Source: Saxidomus purpurata (taxonomy: Eukaryota; Mollusca; Bivalvia; Venerida; Veneridae). Taken from it: a DNA stretch of 64,000 nt. A program made the translations under genes and the position numbers. The first letter of the stretch is position 1. Each line of letters starts with the position of its first letter. Below the pieces are notes generated by a model. It was given only the letters and a program-made list of their open reading frames with translations, had not been told where the DNA came from and made no database searches. Shown piece after piece: positions 35,927-46,599 of this stretch. The stretch covers positions 19,954,595 through 20,018,594 of the forward strand of contig JAFMSR010000018.1 in assembly GCA_022818135.1 (NCBI GenBank). Direction: 5' to 3'.

Positions 35927-35992
35927 ATATATATATACCTGCAGAGATAATACGGAAAATAAAAAAACTGTGCCGGAAAAAAGTTAAATATA

Positions 35993-36185
35993 GTAAAAGG
36001 TAAAAACACAGTCCATGAGTTGATTTAATCATTATTTGCCAACCGGTTTCGCTTTTTTCTGCTCATCAGTGCAAATATGGCGTCAAAATATCTTGACGAC
36101 ATATTTGCCTGATGAGCAGAAAAAGCGAAACCGGTTGGCAAATAATGGTTTAATCAACTCATGGACTGTGTTTTTATCTTTTGCT
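35993..36185. mobile_element. Fold-back element with paired hammerhead-like cores
   Basis: The two arms run from TAAAAACACAGTCCATGAG on the left to CTCATGGACTGTGTTTTTA on the right and pair almost perfectly over about 80 bp, around a small central hairpin (CGTCAAAATATCTTGACG). Read outwards, each arm gives CTGATGAG, CAGAAAAA(A), GCGAAACC, GGTT and GCAAATAAT. The right arm (plus) has CTGATGA at 36109-36115 and GAAA at 36127-36130. The left arm (minus) has the same core at about 36067-36045. CTGATGA and GAAA are the invariant hammerhead core, and CATATTTGC can pair with GCAAAT(A) as stem I. Stem II would be only 2 bp and stem III the self-complementary ACCGGT. Flanks beyond both arms are AT-repeat-like. 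A decayed relative is at 60480-60555. Confidence 0.7.
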
Positions 36186-36914
36186 ATATAGATAATATAT
36201 ATTTCTGAATATGATTTTGCCTGTAATCTCAACCAGTAATTGTAAGTATTTCTGTATTTATTCTAGCAGCCGGTTATCCACGTCTTTAAATGTTATGTTG
36301 CCGAACACTTCATACCATTTTAACATATTTGTATTTGACTTCACTTAATCTCATACTATATAATTTAGTTGCTTTGCATAAAATTTCTTGCCTTTGACCT
36401 GTTCAGAAAGATTAACACTTCGGCGAGTGTATCTGCAGTTGATTAATTTATCCCCATTTGGAATTGTACACACTTTTACGAAATGTTATGGCTTTGTAAA
36501 CAATCTCATTGAATTATAACGGGGACCTTTGGACATCCTTTGTAGTCACAAAAGTCCTACAGTTATTAAAAAGTCACTTGACATTGTACATATACTGATT
36601 TTCCGCTCACGTCAACCCGTTGATATAGCGACTACAGAATTTACTTTTTTTAAAGTTATAAAAAGCAATATATATAATTAAAATTAGAAATTAATCGAAA
36701 CATATCAATGTTGAAAGCAGATACGACTGTTTCGGGGAAACGTTTGAAGCGTTTGAAGCAAAAATAAAAGTCCCGCTGTTTTAGCTTTTCATTTTTTATA
36801 ATCGCACAGAATATCTATATTGAAATCATTTTCAGTCACTTAGCTGTAAGTCTAGAATGAACCTTATGCAAATGGATTATAATTATTATAGTTGTCTGAT
36901 ATGCAAAGCTGTGC

Positions 36915-36960
36915 TTGTTTGACTTTGTTTTGAAGTGCCGGATCATAATGTGATTAACCG
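36915..36960 (+). repeat. Duplicated module M2, copy 3
   Basis: TGACTTTGTTTTGAAGTGCC and GGATCA match the copies at 18386 and 25840. An M3-like ACATTTAAGACGAACTAAC follows at about 37300. Confidence 0.6.
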
Positions 36961-37324
36961 CTGCGTAGACTTCCTCTAGAGTGCTGTAATGCCTTCAGAC
37001 CTTTGATCACAATCGTTCAATGCTGACCGGATTTAAGGGAGGTTATTTAACATTGATCTTGATTAAGTTAGTCATATGATAATGAGGAAATATGTGATAC
37101 TACTTTTTTAATCTTTAGGTGTATGAATGTATGGTTAGACATTGAGTGGCACAATCTTAAAGACGATTAGAAAAATAAATGTAAATAATTTCTTTTACTG
37201 AACTGCACGTTTGAAATAACAATATTCAGTATAATTAAACATTAGTGTAATAAGTATAAAAACTACATGAAGGCTAAATATACAAAATTGAAAGAAACAC
37301 ATTTAAGACGAACTAACAAAAGTA

Positions 37325-37450
37325 AAATGTATTTCTAACTTTCTTACTTCTTACATCCAGCTTTTAATACTTTTGCCTTTTTACTTTTTCTATTTCTAAA
37401 ATTTTCTTCATACTTCTTACTTCAGTGCTTCTAAAGAATCACATCATATA
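37325..37450 (+). repeat. Pyrimidine-rich tract
   Basis: Loosely repeated TTCTTACTTCTTAC-type words (37343, 37411) make a T/C-rich low-complexity stretch. It has no other feature. Confidence 0.6.
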
Positions 37451-38132
37451 ATTATCTCTATAACAAAATGGTATTATGGTTAAATGCATGTGCTTTCCAC
37501 TCTTTATCGAATGCCTGAATTAGGAGAGCCATCGACTGTTTCTTTTTTCTTACATCAACCTTTTCCCAGAAAGTTTTCACACACCTAACTAGAAACGTAA
37601 TCATATTTATTTAATACTATCATTTTACGAAGTTATAGAAACTTTTAAGTGTTTTTCAAAGGTATTATAAAGACTACATGTATCCATTTACGTTGGCGTA
37701 AGTATGCGATCTAACAAGCTGTAAGTATCTAGCACAATTCACTGTAAATGGAATATGACAGGAGTGACGTATCAAGTGCAAGTGAAATGCGTTTGTTTTG
37801 GCACTTCCTATATTTTTTATCAAGTTATCTTAGGGAATGACGTTAATTTATGTGTAGAAAGTAAATCAAGGTGACTGAAAAATGATTTGCGCATAGTCAA
37901 TCCGTCCATTTTAATTCAACATGCTGTCAACAAATCTATACCGCTTTTACATCTAAACCTATGTCAGTACTTGTCTTATGGTATAGGGCTTGAATTAATG
38001 TCAGAATTAGTGCATATTAACGCAAAAGTGATTTCTGCCTTCTGCAAAGGCATTGAGTACATACGTTTTTTGGTTCTCAAGGTTTGCTTTTTTTATATAT
38101 TTATACACGAGCATTTTTGTGTTTTACATACC

Positions 38133-38475
38133 ATGCCTTTTGTTTCCATTGCGTGTGTGAGATTCACCTAGCAGGGAACTTTATTACACTGTCCTGTGAT
38201 TGAAATGGTGGGGGTAAGAGGAGGTTGGGGGCGCACCAAACCGGTTAAGCCCCCAGTGGTGTTTTTGCCACGACCGTTCCAAGGCGGTGCCCCACTGTGT
38301 CCGTTAATTGTTCGTTTTGTCCTCGTGTGTTTGCTTTGTGCTTGTGTGTGTTGGTAGTGTATGTTTTGTGTGTACGATGTGTGTGTGTTGTGTGTGTGTG
38401 GGGTGTGTGTTTTTGTTTTGTGTTGGTGGTGTCTGGGTGCGGGGGCTCGTTTGGGAGGCGCTTTGGACTCCCCGT
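38133..38475 (+). mobile_element. Interspersed repeat with (GT)n core, plus copy
   Basis: From ATGCCTTTTGTTTCC through GAGATTCACCTAGCAGGGA, ACTGTCCTGTGA, GGTGGGGGTAAGAGG, CCAGTGGTGTTTTTGCCA, CCGTTCCAAGGCGGTGCC and AATTGTTCGTTTTGTCCTCG to a degenerate (GT)n region, this matches the reverse complement of 49.68-50.04 kb over its whole length. It has no terminal inverted repeats that I can define. Overlapping long frames (minus 107 codons, plus 126 codons) are repeat artefacts. The family name is unknown to me. Confidence 0.8.
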
Positions 38476-38959
38476 GATTTTTTTTCCTCAATTACTTCTT
38501 TTAAATTAGTGCTTAGTTGCTTTTTTTATTTAACGTGTTGTTTTCTATGCTTCGCGGATTCTTCATTATTGTGTATGTCTTGTTATGTTTCTTGTTGCAG
38601 TCGCTTTATATTTATATATTTAATATTCATGCTGCAGCATGAGCCCCGTCTGCTTCTATATTTGAAGGCTTATTTTTTCTGTGTGTAAGGTTGAATTTTG
38701 GTTATTTACGGGGTTATTTATTTACATTATTTCAACGCTTCCTTTATGCATAATCTAGATTATCTGTACTGCTCCTTAAAGACGAACTCGTATAAAGAAA
38801 CGATGACACAACGATAAAAAATTCAAAGAAAAAAATACCATGCACATGACACTCAACATAGGTTTAATCTACCATGTGTATAAATAAAACATAAATAAAA
38901 CGCGTTGTACGAGTGAAATGAAATTTTGCAGACACCCTGTAGAATGACATTCAATATTG

Positions 38960-39220
38960 ATGGGCTATAAAATATTACCAGAGCGCTAGAGGATTTCATT
39001 CAACATCTGAAATGAGACTAGAAACAGAACACCTCAATAAGAATTCGCTAGATTCAATGACCTTATTTCTTCGCTAGATTCAATGACCTTACTTTTGGAA
39101 AAATTGCCTTTTGACTTTATTGAAATTCTCACTAACGACTAGACAATCGAACTTTTAACGATACCCAGCACTAGCATACAACATGAAATTATGTACATTT
39201 ACTCATTACAACTTGTCATT
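38960..39220 (+). repeat. Duplicated block shared with 6.5-6.8 kb
   Basis: This is the homologue of 6520-6790. In addition, GCTAGATTCAATGACCTTA is tandemly duplicated here (near 39048 and 39074). Confidence 0.5.
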
Positions 39221-39716
39221 TGTGGTTATATCAATGGCTGTAGCTATCATTCAGGGGAAAGTATGAGACAAAAATGTAAGACATGTTTTCATTTGCAAAA
39301 ATGCTACTTTAGATATAAATTTTGCTTGGTAAATGACACTACAGGCGTGTACTACATGTAACTAACAAATTACAGAAAGAAAGTAATTTTCATTAGCCGA
39401 AACATTACCAACGTCACTTTACGCGTCTACGCAAAAATCATTTCGGAATCAGGTTTCCTGTCAAAAATGTCAGAACTTCATACTAGACGATGCAAATCTT
39501 GCAGACGAACCCAATATTGTTTTATTGACGCGGTAAACATGCATATATCGTCTGCACGCGCTGTTAGTACTGATATACGTATAAGATACATGTATGATAT
39601 AAAATTGATACTGCATGTCTCTGTGAGTATCGAACGTTTTAGTAAGTGACCAAAAGCGTTGCATATGGGAGTAAAAATATCTTTAACAGTTCTGTATATA
39701 TTATTTATTTAGATAT

Positions 39717-39930
39717 AAAGGTACATTTAACAACTTCTGTGTCAATGGAGTTGAAGCCTTTCATTTAGAATTTAAGGAATATTGAACGATTTCTTTATGA
39801 ATGGAGTAGGGGTAACAAACCAAAGGTACTTCATATAGAAGTAAAGGTATGTTCAGCTATTTCTGTGTGAATAGTGTAGGGTTCGAAAACCAAGGGCTTT
39901 TCATTTAGAAGTAAAGGTATATTAAAACTT
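39717..39930 (+). repeat. Tandem repeat, about 57-71 bp unit, three copies
   Basis: Units begin AAAGGTACATTTAACAAC, AAGGAATATTGAACGATT and AAAGGTATGTTCAGCTAT, and share TTCTGTGTGAAT-G-GTAG and TTTCATTTAGAAGT. A fourth unit starts at about 39914 and is truncated. It is absent from the 6.8-kb homologous block, so it expanded after the duplication. Confidence 0.75.
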
Positions 39931-40184
39931 ATTTATCAGTTGGGATGTATACATGACTTAGATTAATATTTCGCAGATAAAACTTCTCTATTAACCTAAG
40001 CAATAAAATAAACATATTTATCAAAGTATCAAAATGTTAAACAGTTACAGTATGTATCATAGTATAGCGGAACAGAAATGACATGGATTATACTCATCTC
40101 GAACATAATGGAAGAAAAGCCAATAAGAAACGTTGAGCACGTTCGGATATGAAACAGTATACAGGGTCATATATGTAACGGAAA

Positions 40185-40275
40185 TTGTCTGTCTAGATGA
40201 TAAAAAACTGGAAATATGCTTTTTGACACATGTGATAGTCCCATGAGCAAAATGACAAGCAAGTATAAATGAGAG
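40185..40275 (+). repeat. Partial module M3, copy at 40.2 kb
   Basis: GAAATATGCTTTTTGACACA, TAGTCCCATGAGCAAAATGA and CAAGC match the TTTGACAC-to-CAAGC portion of the module at 19.0, 26.3 and 34.7 kb. Confidence 0.45.
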
Positions 40276-40569
40276 CTGTCATCACAATGCCAAAGTTGTC
40301 TTCATCTGCTAAATTAACGTTTCAAAACCAGCGTCTTTTTATCTAGGGACACAGCCTATATGATAAATCACTCCATAAGGTAAGTACAAAACAACTGGCT
40401 CATTGTGAAATTGTATTTTTGATATCGTTCTGTTCCACTGCATGCTTCGGTTATGTGATAGTAATTCTAAACCGTATTCAAATAAAATTATTGTTCTTTA
40501 CGTACAATGTATTCATTCGCTATGAATCGTTTGTCGTCAAGATTGTCTTTCAAACATCACTTCTCCCGA

Positions 40570-41022
40570 GTGTGTCGGAAAACACTCCGAGAGCACATCG
40601 TCAGTTGTGTTGGTTGTGTTGGTTAACGCTTCCAGAACACTCCCGTCAGTTGTGTTGCTTAACGCTCCGGAACCCCCCCTCTTTCCAAACTATTAGTTTC
40701 GTTCCCCCGGCGCATTTGGTTGTGTTAGTTAAGCTTAAGAGCCGCAGTTGTGTTGCTTAACGCTCCGAGAGCACCTTTTCCAGGCATTAGTTTCGTTCCC
40801 CTACCGTTTTTTTTTTTTTTAAAAACCCCCCCAAACCCCAGTTGTGTTGCTAACCGAGAGCACCTTTTCCATATAAAATCGGCTATTAGTTTCGTTCCCC
40901 TAGCGCATTTGGTTGTGTTAGTTAACGCTTCCAGAGCACATCGTCAGTTGTGTTGCTTAACGCTCCGAGAGCACCTTTTCCATATAAGATCGGCTATCAG
41001 TTTCGCTCCTCTAGCGCATTCT
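40570..41022 (+). repeat. GC-richer minisatellite-like repeat
   Basis: About four diverged units carry GTTGTGTTGCTTAACGCTCC, GAGAGCACCTTTTCCATATA and ATTAGTTTCGTTCCCCTAGC. The spacing between the last two complete units is about 120 bp. CGCATTTGGTTGTGTTAGTT links the units. Homopolymer clusters (C7 near 40674; T14, A5, C7 near 40808-40832) look like consensus errors. The 113- and 120-codon frames here are repeat artefacts. Confidence 0.75.
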
Positions 41023-41649
41023 TCATCTGCTCTCATATTTCTTAGTTTAACAAAGCATTCAGGTATGAAGATTTGTGATTGTATTCATAAATATTTTATT
41101 GATAAATGCTGATAAAATCAGCGTATCTTTAAATAAAATTAATACATAATCATTTTCATGAAAAAGTCAACAAGCAGTCCTGTCAACACCCATGTATGCT
41201 AAGAGAAATTATTTCAACCAAGATGAAAAGAATCATCTGAAAATAACTCTAACAACATCAACTCGTAAACAGTGTAACTACTACTGTGTTCGTAGAGGAT
41301 AAAATTGGTTACATACTACAAGGACCTTTTACGGAAAAGAAAACAGATGTCGATGGACAAATTAATGTTTAGATAAACAGGCAAATATTCATCACTTGAG
41401 CAACCAAACTGATGGTAGGACAGTCTCAGAAATCCATTAAACGAACTTCGAATCATTGCTTGCAGCTAGCCTGCAAGTACTTATTGATCCAAAAGGTATT
41501 ATATCCAGCGCATGGGATAGATTCACTTGATTTCGCTCGCCGCAGTTTTACGATTGGATTGTACTGTAAAAAAGACTTAAAACTGCAAAAGTGCATGTAC
41601 ATGTATTAGTAGTCAAATTACGACAATTATATTAATTGTAGAACATCAG

Positions 41650-43060
41650 TTGTCGTTAGTACGTCATAAACACGCTATGCAAGTCAGAACTACACAACCA
41701 ATCCAGCCGAGGAACAATAATCAGCCAAACATGAAATTACGTACACTTTCATTCGCACAATCTTTTATGAGAATAGGAGGGTGATAATATTACGTTGATT
41801 GTGACTGTTTCCACTTTATATTAAATTATTTATAAATGAATATAAATGTGATTCAGAAACTCATAGAAATGTGTGCTGATATGTGTTTTCCTTGAACAAT
41901 ACAGAAATTAAAGTGTTTCACAGAATCAGTCGAATAGAAATGGAAGATCTGATACTTACTGCGCTTTACATCACTTTACCGCGTATCTGTGCTACAGTAC
42001 CTTACACCGAATCGCAAAAGGGACAACTATATTGACCCATTGCCAATGGGCTGACAAAAACGTTTGTTTTGAAAAAACTTACTATGCATTGCGTATGATA
42101 TGGTAAATGAAATGTACGACGATTTCAGCTAGCGATGGTGTAGATCCCGTAGGTTGCGGGTTCGAGCCCTCACTGGTTTCACGACCGTTCATCTCCATAT
42201 GACACAAGCACTGGTTTATCCAGTAAGCGGACTCGAGAGTGACTCGATTAGCTATCTATTTTCGTCACAATTTTAAATTAAAATAAGTATAAACTAACTA
42301 AGCTAACACAATATTTACATGTACTGTTGCAGTATTTAATGTAGATATAAACAATGACATGAGTTGTCCTTGGATACGTTTCTTGGTGCAGTCTGTATGA
42401 GGAATTAATGCAGTGCTGTTAAAGTAATAGTGAAATAACGAGTGTGTACAAATTAAAAATCTATACCACGGTCTGGTATGACTTTATTCACTTAAAACAG
42501 TTCATTTGCATTGAAGATCATCCTTGATAAACTGCATGTCATGCTATTTGGTTTCTTCGGAGGGTCAGAAAATGCAATTGTTTATGAATATCTTGATATC
42601 TATGAAAGCTCATAAGTTCTGTAATAATAGATTATATTCATAGGTTGTCAGGACGTGCTGTATTTCTATTTATCTATCTTATTCTTCAATAAATGTCACA
42701 GTGCACGGCTGCATTTTTTTTATGAGCTGTATTCTACTGCAGCCTTATGGTACTTACTGACCAGCTTTACACATGTACTCAGTGTTAATAAATCAAGGAT
42801 GAAGGACATCTGCAATTAAGGCGTTAAACAAATAAGTTAAAACTATCAAAGCTGAATGATCTGTAGTCATTTCATGTATGCAATTGTTGTGAGTTCACCT
42901 GATGAACTCAATGACAAGCTGCTAGAATAAAACACTCACACAATATTTAAAACACTTTGAAACACTTTAAATTTTATAGCTGTCTTCAACATGAACCATA
43001 ATGACACAGCTTTCATCTAAATATTTCTGAATGTGACTTAGTTTTAAATGGTAAAAACCG
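41650..43060 (+). repeat. Direct segmental duplication, left copy
   Basis: Matching words in order are CAGAACTACACAACCAA, GAAATTACGTACA, TTGTGACTGTTTCCAC, ATATAAATGTG, TTGGTTTCTTCGGAGGGTC, TGAAAGCTCATAAG, AGGTTGTCAGGACGTG and TTTCATGTATGC..GATGAAC. The right copy at 45.50-46.56 kb has the same series with point changes. A SINE (42.13-42.30 kb) is present only in this copy. No gene is recognised in either. Confidence 0.75.
42126..42300 (+). mobile_element. tRNA-derived SINE, shortened head
   Basis: The sequence starts TAGCGATGGTGTAGATCCCG (A-box remnant), then GGTTGCGGGTTCGAGCCC (B-box at 42158-42168) and CACGACCGTTCATCTCCATA, and continues to GCGGACTCGAGAGTGACTCG and an A-rich end. It matches the 57.5-57.7 kb SINE but lacks some 25 bases between the A- and B-boxes, so it is probably defective for transcription. 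Confidence 0.75.
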
Positions 43061-43189
43061 CACGTTAAACCGCATTCTTTGGACAATAAGCATGTTAAAC
43101 CAAAGCATTGGCACTGCAGTGTGACAAATCATCGTCATAGTAATGAACTGACATTTTAATATATAAAATGTAGTTCATACATCAAACAA

Positions 43190-43570
43190 AGCCCGCTATT
43201 AAAAACTGACAGATACACAATGTTTAAACTACTTATTTCAGTAAGATACATGTACCACCGTAAATTGGCCAAACCTTTGATCTATATCTTGCTAGATAAT
43301 ATATAGTTTTCAATGCTGTTAAATCTCTCATTTAAAAGTAGCAGCCTTTGTGTAACTCTTTACAAATAGAAACAATGAATGTTATCCAGTCGGAAACACA
43401 ATGTTTACACTATTTATTGAAGTAAGATACTTCGAAGTACCACCGTAAATTAGTCAAACTTTTAATCTGTAACTCGGTTATCAATATCTAATGGTCAATG
43501 CTATTAAATCTCCCATTTAAAAGTAACAGCCTTTGTGTAACTCTTTACAAATATATACAATGAATGTTAC
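43190..43570 (+). repeat. 181-bp tandem duplication
   Basis: ACAATGTTTAAACTACTTAT..ACCACCGTAAATTGG..TTAAATCTCTCATTTAAAAG..AGCCTTTGTGTAACTC recurs 181 bp downstream with small changes. The second copy has an extra CTTCGAAG palindrome within ATACTTCGAAGTACC. Part of this unit also appears inverted at 46.86-47.00 kb. Confidence 0.8.
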
Positions 43571-43850
43571 ATTGTAAAACATTGCAAATAACTAAATTCA
43601 CATCATGTGATAACATTAATACATTTATTGACTTTAGATTAAGCTTTGAAACCTAGTAATGTGTGAAAGTGTTGTCTGTTTACATTGAAGTTTGAAGCGC
43701 TACATCTGTAATACCGTTTTCTGTATAGCGTGTATCTAAAATGGAGGAGCTTAACAAAAGGATAGCAAATCTCAAGTGTCCCGTATTCAAGCTTAATTAT
43801 TCTAAAAAACGAGTCTCTTGACAAGGTGCATTAAATTGAACTCACAAAAT
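43260..43850 (+). repeat. Inverted segmental repeat, left arm
   Basis: AATACCGTTTTCTGTATAGC, GTGTATCTAAAATGGAGGAG and CAAATCTCAAGTGT match the reverse complement of 46.65-46.75 kb. AGTAGCAGCCTTTGTGTAAC matches the reverse of 46.87-46.90 kb. The arms span roughly 43.26-43.85 and 46.60-47.05 kb. Confidence 0.65.
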
Positions 43851-44149
43851 GATTAAAGTTTATTTCGGTTATATTACATCTGGCGAACATGGACACATTT
43901 AAAAATCGAATACGAAGGAGAAGTGTATCAGGATTCTGTAGTTTTAATGTCTGAAATTCCATTTGAATCGGTCACGATTCCGCTTTGTACTTTTTTGTTA
44001 TGCCATCTTTGAATTTGTTATTGCCATTATTATTATCTTTAAAGATGCATTCCATAAAACGAAATGTACTTTGAAATAACTTGAAGTCCCAGGACCACAT
44101 TGAGAAGTAACTCTTATTTAAAGACGATCGCTACACTTTTTCATCATTT

Positions 44150-45293
44150 TTTTTCAAGCAATGAGAATTTTATGAAATTTCGTTTGTTGTTAGGGTTATA
44201 CAATGGCCCTTGATTTAACAAAAATTGCAATATTTAACCGTGTTTACACTCTAGCACCTTAATTTCTCCACTAATTCTAGTTTGTGTTGATGAAACTTGG
44301 CAGGAATGTTTCTTGCCTGAAGCCCTTTCATAGCTGTTCATGTAATTCTTTTCCTTGCAGAACACTGGTTGCCATGGCAACAGAAAGGAAAAACTTTAAA
44401 GGAAAAACTTTAAACATTTTCTTCTTAAGAACAGGAAGGCCTAGATCTTAGATATTTGGCATGTGGCATAACTTAGTGGACCTCTATCAAGAATGTTCAA
44501 ATTACGATTCCTAATTGACCCCGTACAAGGGAGGGGGCCACTTGTTATTACATAAGTTTATATAGGAAAAACATTTTCTCTGAAACCACAAGCCTAGAGC
44601 TTAGATATTTAGCATATGGCATAATGTAGTTGACCTCTACCAAGAATGTTCAAATTATGACCCCCGATTTCAAATTGACCCCGTACAGGGGGTCACTTGT
44701 TATTACATGGGTTAATATAGGAAAACATCTTCTCTGAAACCTCAAGGCCTAGAGCTTACAAAATGTAGATATTTAGCATGTGGCATTGCCTAATAGACCT
44801 CTACTTAGAGTGTTCAGATTATAACCCCCGGCTCAAGATTGACCCCGCCCAGGGGTCTCTTGATTTTTCATAGGTTTATAAACACTTTTAAAATCTTTAT
44901 CTCTGAAACCACAAAGCCAAGAGCTTAATGGATAGTTGGCATGTATCATTGCCTAGTGGACCTCTACCTAGAATGCTCATATCATGCCCCCAGATCAAAA
45001 TTGATATTCTGCTATTGATGACCTTGTATTATAGCCAATGGTAGCCAGGTGAGCGATATAGGGCCATCTTGGCCCTCTTATTTAGTTTCCCTTTAGAAAC
45101 CACAAAGTCAAGAGCTTAATGGATATCTGGCATGTATTATTGCCTAGTGGACCTCTACCTAGAATGCTCATATCATACCCCCATATCAAAATTTATATTC
45201 TGCTATTGATGGCCTTGTATTATAGCCAATGGTAGCCAGGTGAGCGATATACGGCCATCTTGGCCCTCTTGTTTAGTTTCCCTTTAGGCACTA
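44150..45293 (+). mobile_element. Helentron/pearl-like element with tandem cores
   Basis: A left domain (GAAACTTGGCAGGAATGTTT, GTTGCCATGGCAAC, GGAAAAACTTTAAA) is followed by five tandem core units beginning near 44441, 44593, 44749, 44918 and 45109 (CTAGAGCTTAGATATTT..GGCATGTG..CCTAGTGGACCTCTACC). Spacing is 152, 156, 169 and 191 bp. The right end AGCCAGGTGAGCGATATA, then GGGCCATCTTGGCCC and TCTT, forms a terminal hairpin. It occurs twice (about 45051 and 45242), so the last core plus terminus is duplicated. Terminal hairpins and tandem cores are known for bivalve pearl/HINE elements, which are non-autonomous Helitron relatives. The assignment rests on layout. Confidence 0.7.
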
Positions 45294-45499
45294 TCAGTTC
45301 ATTTTTACCATGCATACCTAAAAATGACTGATATGAAAACATATCCATTTGAATGATTTAAATTGTAAGATAATTAATTTCATGTTATCACTATAAACTA
45401 TATATAATCTGAAAAACCATTAAATTCACAATTAAAGGTAAATATCGTCGAGACGTGTTGCACTCATAGATTCATGTCATCGTCTTTTTTGTATATTTT

Positions 45500-46560
45500 T
45501 TATTTAAATCTGAAACTCTGTTAATCAGAACTGCACAACGCAACAACCAGAGGGATACTATAAATGAATATAAAATTTACTAAGTAGAATATCAAAAGAA
45601 CAGGCAAGCGAAATTACGTGTATTGTGACTGTTTCGATTTTTATATTCAATTACTTATAAATCAATATAAATGTGCTGAACTGTGTGTTTTATATGTTCT
45701 TGCCTAGAACAATACATAATAAGAGGGCGATAGAGCTTCACAAAGTCGGTTTATACATTTTAAATGAATTTGAAGATGTGTGATTTAAGTTAGGTGCCTT
45801 CGGTAGTATTTTAATGGTAATACAAACAATATCTTATTGCCTCCGAAGACACTATTTGATACATTGTGCATGGGGTATTAAACAAAGTATTGCTACTGTT
45901 GAAATAAATGTGAAGTACAAGCAATAAAATCTAGTATACATTATTCAACAATCTACACTATGGTCAGTTGTAATTATGGGTTAGTTGACACTGTACAATG
46001 TAATTTGGTTTCTACGGAGGGTCAAACGTGACAGCAGCCATGAAAGCTCATACCTTTTATAATGATATTATTAGGTTGTCAGGACATGTTTTATATCTAT
46101 TTAGTTTTATTTTCATTAAATGCTTCAGTGCATCAGTGTCAATTCTGGGTGGTTTAAAGCTGCTCGCTCTCTGTTTCCGTGATTTTTTTTTTCTAATTGA
46201 CATACTTATTCAAAAGTATAAAACTAAATGCTAGAAAAAAAATATAAGCAAAAATCTAGGTAGGAATTTGCAGAAATCGATGTTATTATATACTGGAATT
46301 TATACTGGAGCCTTTTTATATGACCATATGTTCTAAAATACGTTATGTACATACAGTGTGAAGAACTTTATCTTTTTACCAAAATCTGAGAGCGAGCAGC
46401 TTTAAAGTCACTTCATGTATTTCGCTTGATGAACCCTATGCCAAGCTGACATATTAGAAAAATCACCAATCCCATGAATATTTTAAACACTTTTATATAA
46501 ACATTCACCAACAAGTTAATGCACTTTACAGATATTTTGTTCAAACTGATTTCAAAAGAT
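45500..46560 (+). repeat. Direct segmental duplication, right copy
   Basis: This is the homologue of 41.65-43.06 kb: CAGAACTGCACAACG, GAAATTACGTGTATTGTGACTG, TTGGTTTCTACGGAGGGTC, CATGAAAGCTCATACC and AGGTTGTCAGGACATG. It lacks the SINE and instead carries a TTAA MITE at 46158-46401. Confidence 0.75.
46158..46401 (-). mobile_element. TTAA MITE, family T2, with perfect ends
   Basis: The ends are AGCTGCTCGCTCTCTG and (reverse strand) AGCTGCTCGCTCTCAG. The element is flanked on both sides by TTAA (46154-46157 and 46402-46405). It is 244 bp long and non-coding. The homologous 42.7-42.9 kb duplicate lacks it, so insertion followed the segmental duplication. TTAA target choice points to piggyBac-type mobilisation in trans. 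Confidence 0.85.
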
Positions 46561-46599
46561 AAACCCTGTTAATAATTTAAACTGCTGACTTGACGTAGA

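Noticed and set aside
37887..38171. 94-codon plus frame with acceptor-like GCGCATAG
   Set aside because: The only donor candidate (AAG/GTTTGC) is weak, and the frame runs into the interspersed repeat.
38168..38688. 107-codon minus and 126-codon plus frames
   Set aside because: They lie over the inverted partner repeat with (GT)n. The reading is not conserved in the other copy.
40419..41112. Two overlapping plus-strand frames (113 and 120 codons) with repeated LCWLTLPE-like words
   Set aside because: The repetition comes from the underlying minisatellite, and homopolymer errors interrupt the units.
42838..42915. Small ORF ending SPDELNDKLLE in the direct duplicate
   Set aside because: The frame is not kept in the 46.4-kb copy, where a deletion and a MITE disrupt it.
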